64,000 nt of DNA from Diploscapter coronatus. Its lineage: Eukaryota > Nematoda > Chromadorea > Rhabditida > Rhabditidae. This document shows, piece by piece, positions 59,916-64,000 of the stretch. Position numbers and translations under genes: made by a program. Every line of letters starts with the position of its first letter. Position 1 is the first letter of the stretch. The notes below the pieces were generated by a model. The model saw only the letters and a program-made list of their open reading frames with translations, did not search any database and was not told the origin of the DNA. The stretch is taken from contig OZ038423.1 of NCBI GenBank assembly GCA_964036155.1, positions 55,195,249-55,259,248 on the forward strand. Reading direction: 5' to 3'.

Positions 59916-60598
59916 TCAAGTGGCTCGTGCAGGCGGGGACACGAGAATGACTGCATCGCCGCGTACGAACAGCATGGGGATGCTCCGCTTCGTCTGCCTG
60001 TAGATCTCCTCGAACGACTCCTCGTCCACCTCCGTCGTTGTCACTATTTCTTCTACCTCAAACAAAAACAAGATGGATCGTGGTGTGTGAATTCCAATTT
60101 CACAACATAGAACTTTTGGATTTGATTTTCTCCTCAAAAATTACTTTCGACTTTAACTATTTCATTTATGAATGCCGCACACATCTCTTACGCAGATAAA
60201 GCAGGAAAACTCACATTGGACAGGATCATGTTCAGATGCTGATCGAATGCGTGAAGTTTGCCGTGGATCTGAAACGAAAACATCACTTTCGATTCAAGAT
60301 ATCTAAATATTTTCGATTTTTCTTCAATAGCCAAATGATACTTTCTACCATAAATACGATTTTGATAAGATGGAAGAATTCTCTCAAAACAGAATACCTC
60401 ATGCTAACAATGAATCATTTTGCTGTAGTTAAGAGAAGAAAAACTAAAATTTATGATTTGAAAAGATGAAATGCTAACCTCCCTGTCACTCCGCATCTTG
60501 ACGTAGACGCGTTCATCGAGACTGAGTCGAATCAGGTCGAGAGGTTCCTCGACCGCCGAAGGCAGCACCTGCGCTGGCTCTTCTCGCTTGTCACCCAT
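59916..60598 (-). CDS. lsm-3: U6 snRNA-associated Sm-like protein LSm3
   Basis: complement(join(59916..60056, 60215..60268, 60479..60598)), 104 residues. Subunit of the Lsm2-8 ring on U6 snRNA and of the cytoplasmic Lsm1-7 ring in mRNA decay. The Sm1 motif is [20 protein letters not shown] / [19 protein letters not shown]; the Sm2 motif is [15 protein letters not shown], which together are specific for LSm3. The last intron ends with an unusual TTTGAG acceptor. RABIF lies 224 nt upstream on the same strand. Confidence 0.96.
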
Positions 60599-60821
60599 TT
60601 CCTAATTCTGCAAGCAAAAATGCGAAAATATTTTAAATTAAAAATTTAAAAATAGAAATATATTAATAACAACCGTACGAAACGGAATATTACAGAAGAA
60701 ACTAAGTAAATTAAGTCTTACACATGTTTATTTCTGCCGATAAATAAAACTTTATTAAAAATGACAAGAGTGAGATATGTTGAGAGAGTGAATGTGATTA
60801 AAATCAACTGAAAAAGGTGAT

Positions 60822-61874
60822 TTATTCCTCTTTGACTTTGAGTCGGACAGGAGCGAGTAAGCACAGCTTTGTGCTGGAGTCCACGTAACCAATCGGGCCG
60901 AATTCACAATCAGCACAGGTCAAGTACTGAAAATCGAATTCAAGTGAAAATAATAGTTTAGAAGAAGTGTAAAAGATAAGAGGTTTTCCCTTTCCCATTA
61001 GCTGGTTAGGCAGCTCCGCCGTCTTAGCCACGCCTCGTATATAAACCCCTGCTATCATATAGCATAAGAGAGATGGGGTTGATCTCAATATTGCCTGCCT
61101 GTTACGATCAGGCACGCGAGTTTCCACTCGCAAGGGACCACCCCTCTAGCTACTCTTTTATGTATTTCGTACCCGATAATAAACCCTTGGTATTCATGTC
61201 TTATTCTATGCATGCTAGTAAATAGCCTAAAGATTTACTGAAGTTAGCATACTTTGATTCCATCGACAGCGTGAGTGAAACCAACATTCTCGAACGTATA
61301 CATGTCGACTATCGACCAGAAGCCGGACACCGATTCCTAAAATAAATTAATTCGAAAGGGTGAATTTCTAAATTCAGCCACAGCAGACCCCTAATGATCT
61401 GTAAACATGGAAATTTTTTACAAAACTTATGAATAGCAAAGCTTTTGAAAACATGCGATTAAAGGTTCAATGAAAAATACAAATGCCTGAGCAATGCAGG
61501 CACAGCGATATAGAAGTAAAAGGAAAATCATTGCTTATGAAGGGAGCATTTTTCCCGTAAATTTTACGTTCACCTGTGCATTTTCACAATTTTTCGACAT
61601 GTGTTTTCAAATAGTAAATATTTCCCACCTTCTGTGTGTGGTCGACATTCTTGTTCTGCCTGGGCAGAGGCAATTCGAACTGTGTCTCTGTCCAGGTCGA
61701 GTCAGCCCCTCTGCGAATCACGACACTCGAGCAGATCTCGCAGATCAGTGTCTGGTCCAGCTTATTTGGATTCGACGGACTCGCCTGCAATTCACAAACC
61801 CTCATATCCTGCAGAATGTAACGAATTACCGCTTTGGACGAAGTCGGATTGCTTGAATGACTCGATGAGCTCAT
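60822..61874 (-). CDS. RABIF: RABIF/MSS4 guanine-nucleotide exchange factor
   Basis: complement(join(60822..60926, 61253..61336, 61629..61874)), 144 residues. MSS4 stabilises nucleotide-free Rab GTPases of the exocytic branch (chaperone/weak GEF). It has a zinc site from two CxxC pairs: LICEIC (Cys45, Cys48) and LTCADC (Cys114, Cys117). The signature FENVGFTHAVDGIKYLTCAD and FGPIGY match the family closely. The first exon contains an in-frame 45-nt stretch (GCG|GTAATT..TTGCAG) that could be a tiny intron, which would give 129 residues, nearer the 123 of human. The ATG lies just after a TTCCAG acceptor about 40 nt from the upstream gene's stop, as in operons. The second intron holds a multi-hairpin segment. 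Confidence 0.92.
61040..61150. ncRNA. Structured multi-hairpin segment in a RABIF intron (candidate)
   Basis: A GC-richer island in an AT-rich intron. Plus-strand reading: TATATAAA (61039), hairpin GCTAT-CAT-ATAGC (61051-61063), then GGGGT (61075) pairing with ACCCC (61140), enclosing GCCTG-TTACGAT-CAGGC (61097-61113) and GCGAGT-TTCC-ACTCGC (61116-61131), and a CTCTTTT run after it. Reminiscent of a tRNA-like or small-RNA fold, but without a D arm or a B box. Confidence 0.3.
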
Positions 61875-61929
61875 CTTTCTGCTTGATTTGCCTGGAATTT
61901 CAGAGTTCAATTGAAAAAATTCAAATAAT

Positions 61930-62672
61930 TTACACGTAGGATAGAAGAGATGCAAAATTGTTCGACTCCTCGGAGATATAGTGAACTGTTGGGTGAGTCT
62001 TTGGAAATTTTGACGAGAAGAAGGATATTCTTGTTACAAGAAAAGTAAAACAAGTACTTGTAAAGAGATTTGATCTTGTTGATCTGCTTCTGCTGATTTG
62101 TGTCGACGTTGGCAATGGCCTTGACGGCTTCCCGCAGTTGCTCGATCCCCGCCTCCAACTGACGCAGATTCGCGTTCACTTCTGCACTGTTCCCTTTCTC
62201 CACGCTGAATTCAACAGGAAATGATTATTGATAAACTTTTATTTGAAAAGATGAAATAAAAATCGTGATTCTGAGCAGTGAAAGGCAGAAATATGATCCA
62301 AAGGAATACATTTTCGATGATTTTTTCCATTAATTTCCTGTACATTTCAACCAGAATTCAAACTTGTCTTGACACTGCTGCTGGTTTTCTCTCAAGCAAA
62401 TAACACTCGTTTCATTTTGAATTTGCACATGAGGAAGGATATTTCTTGAGAAAGTGTTTCCAGCTTTTAAAACAATCTCACAATTATCATTTTCACATTC
62501 ATTTTTCTTAAAAATTCAACAGATTCAGGAAAGAAAAAACTCACGAAGTGGTTGCGTGCAAGAGATCGAGGTAGATTTTGTCGAGTTTGGCGAGACAAAC
62601 TGCTTCTGGCTGGAGATTGGCAGTCGACACAGCAGAGAAGGCTGACAGGGCAGGTGTGCTGCCTGAGCTCAT
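61930..62672 (-). CDS. MED9-like coiled-coil protein (possible Mediator subunit 9)
   Basis: Sure exons 62545..62672 and 62058..62204 join in phase: MSSGSTPALSAFSAVSTANL, then LDKIYLDLLHATTSVEKGNS, a coiled coil (LRQLEAGIEQLREAVKAI) and NQQKQINKIKSLYK. The order (leucine-rich helix, acidic-Ser, coiled coil, QQ, KYKS-like end) resembles Mediator subunit 9, which sits in the middle module bridging to Pol II. The 3' exon is uncertain: a frame reading THPTVHYISEESNNFASLLS to a stop at 61930-61932 looks right, but no acceptor gives its phase. RABIF begins within about 40 nt. Confidence 0.45.
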
Positions 62673-63212
62673 AGAACTCTTCACAAAACTGAAAATTCAA
62701 AGAAAATGAATAAAACAAATTAAGAAAACTTCGAACACGGTCTTATGAATGTTATGTCGAGGGCGCAAGTGAAATTTCCGTTTTAGGCAAAGTTATAAAG
62801 TATTTTTCTAGAAATTTCTCATGCCTGTGTAGCAAATAACAAAAAAATCGCATGAAAAACGGATCAGTGTAACCAAAGATATGAATTTCTGAAGACGATA
62901 TTCGAAAACCTTTTGTGAGCAAATTTTCGTCAAGCGAAAAGCTTGCCCTGTCTTTACACACAACAGAGCAGGCTATTTCAAAAGGAGAAAACTTTAGTTT
63001 TAATTAGAAGCAGAGGTTCCACAGGTAATACAATAAAAAATATTGGAATTCTTCGAAAATAGCTAGAAAAGAAGGACACGATTTTTGTACTTTTGCCCCG
63101 ATACAATTCGCTGGTATTAGTGATCCTTGCAGGCCATTAGTTTGAAATCCGAACACTAAAATTGAATTTTAATCCTGAATGTGCCCTAAGACTCTTTGAG
63201 ATGCTTGGACAA
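62673..63212. other. Spacer upstream of the MED9-like gene
   Basis: Nothing convincing. No further exon of the serpentine-receptor fragment was found here. Confidence 0.35.
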
Positions 63213-63342
63213 GGGGTGACCAGTTGACAAAAGTGTTGTCTTTTCGGCGAGTTTTTGGTGGTATCTAACCACCCTACCTGAAAATGGCGATTTAGGATTT
63301 TGTCCGTGGTTATGCATACTTACTGGTACTACTGGTCACCCC
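63213..63342. mobile_element. MITE-like element with 12-bp inverted termini
   Basis: GGGGTGACCAGT (63213-63224) and ACTGGTCACCCC (63331-63342) bound 130 bp. Inside is a perfect small hairpin GGTGGT-ATCTA-ACCACC. No ORF. Confidence 0.7.
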
Positions 63343-63426
63343 CTCTCATTAGCTAGATAATTAGATGATTTTCTCAAAAACACTTTTTAAATCTCATTTT
63401 GAATATTGTTTAGCAAAATTAGTTAC

Positions 63427-63658
63427 TTGGATATAACAGGACGAAGTTCCCCAATAGATTTATCGATATATCGGCGAGTGTTGTGGATATTTGTACTGCC
63501 AAAATAAAATATTTATAGTCCTTCATAGTATTTGGCGATTTAGTCAAGATCAATGTGATAGATATTGCAGATAATATCAATGATATGAATCCACACGTTC
63601 TTTGCATCGGAAATAACCAGGACCATGCTTCGATTGGGAAGTTGGAATTGTCACACAT
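63427..63658 (-). pseudogene. Serpentine chemoreceptor exon (Srh/Sri-like), fragment or relic
   Basis: One open exon, 77 codons, starting MCDNSNFPIEAWSWLFPMQR. It covers the N-terminus, TM1 (CGFISLILSAISITLILT), the loop KSPNTMKDYKYF and TM2 (ILAVQISTTLADISINLLGN), ending LLYP at a CCAA|GTAAC donor. The pattern SP..MKDYK..LL..Q is typical of nematode srh/sri-type chemoreceptors. No exons for TM3-7 were found in the 750 bp before the next gene, where a MITE is inserted. The gene may be a relic or may use an intron I failed to resolve. Confidence 0.55.
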
Positions 63659-64000
63659 CTTAGGCTACTTTAGAAACAATCTAAAATACACATAATAGAT
63701 ATTTAAGCTTAAAATTATGATAAAGTTTAACGAATTAAACAAATATCGATAAAATTATCATTCATAAAATGAATACCATACTTGGGAATGTGTTCCGCTT
63801 AAACCCTATCCCTTGCATTAACATTTAAAATATTTTTTTTTTTTTTTTAAATTATCACGACAAAGAGAATATATGGAATTATGAAAAATATTAGAGATTA
63901 TAGAATATCCTAACAAACTATAATATGAAGAATTTGATTTTTTTTAATCTTGTTCGAACGAAATAGCCTAGGTAGATCAACGAAATGAACAAGTTTTCGG
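63659..64000. other. Right-edge spacer
   Basis: AT-rich with a poly-T tract at 63832-63848. Nothing supported. Confidence 0.4.

Noticed and set aside
61075..61144. tRNA-Arg(ACG) candidate
   Set aside because: Anticodon-like loop TTACGAT on a 5-bp stem, but no D arm, a 4-6-nt T loop without GTTCRA and a 5-bp acceptor stem; not a canonical tRNA.
62752..62961. 69-codon minus-strand ORF as a second exon of the chemoreceptor
   Set aside because: No transmembrane pattern and no acceptor in phase with the first exon.

Overview
This 64-kb window is nuclear DNA of a rhabditid-type nematode. The evidence is dense, intron-rich, AT-rich sequence with TTTTCAG or TTTGCAG 3' splice sites, short exons, closely packed same-strand genes that look like operons, and nematode-restricted protein families (a 12-cysteine DB module, an MSP-domain protein, a serpentine receptor fragment, and a tyrosine decarboxylase of the TDC-1 kind). 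I see no prokaryotic features, CRISPR arrays, rRNA genes or confident tRNA genes. Exon models were built by hand from splice sites and reading phase, so individual boundaries may be off by a base or two.

Layout. 1-744 (-): 5' end of vps-53 (GARP/EARP tethering). 1-3.5 kb: intergenic, with a fold-back repeat. 3551-3908 (+): secreted single-Kunitz inhibitor. 4644-7852 (-): selenophosphate synthetase (seld-1, Cys form), head-to-head with 8030-24809 (+): rpoa-1, the largest subunit of RNA polymerase I, in 41 exons with two very long 3' introns. 24.8-29.3 kb: largely empty apart from a small TATA-driven gene at 26.1-26.3 kb (-). 29282-31160 (-): DB-module secreted protein, divergent from 32563-34099 (+): MSP-domain protein, followed by two very short genes at 34.3 and 34.9 kb.

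35.8-41.7 kb (-): car-1/LSM14, an mRNP protein, with an unidentified 165-residue protein of EVH1-like pattern downstream. 43.0-44.3 kb (-): F-box/kelch protein, preceded by weak exons at 44.6-46.7 kb. 47505-55528 (-): tdc-1, tyrosine decarboxylase, in 18 exons. 56145-58716 (-): zinc alcohol dehydrogenase. 59.6-62.7 kb (-): a tight same-strand cluster of a MED9-like protein, RABIF/MSS4, LSM3 and a short ORF. 63.4-63.7 kb (-): a lone serpentine-receptor exon.

Functionally, the genes serve housekeeping RNA metabolism (Pol I, LSM3, LSM14, possible Mediator subunit), trafficking (VPS53, RABIF), selenium metabolism and tyramine synthesis. The most unusual sequence-level signals are an apparent excess of GC-AG introns (five in about 115 modelled introns, none among 40 in rpoa-1), many short inverted-repeat elements in introns and spacers (one family with two copies 21 kb apart), a microRNA-precursor-like hairpin in an intron, and a multi-hairpin segment inside the RABIF gene. 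I found no evidence of a wholly new biological system.
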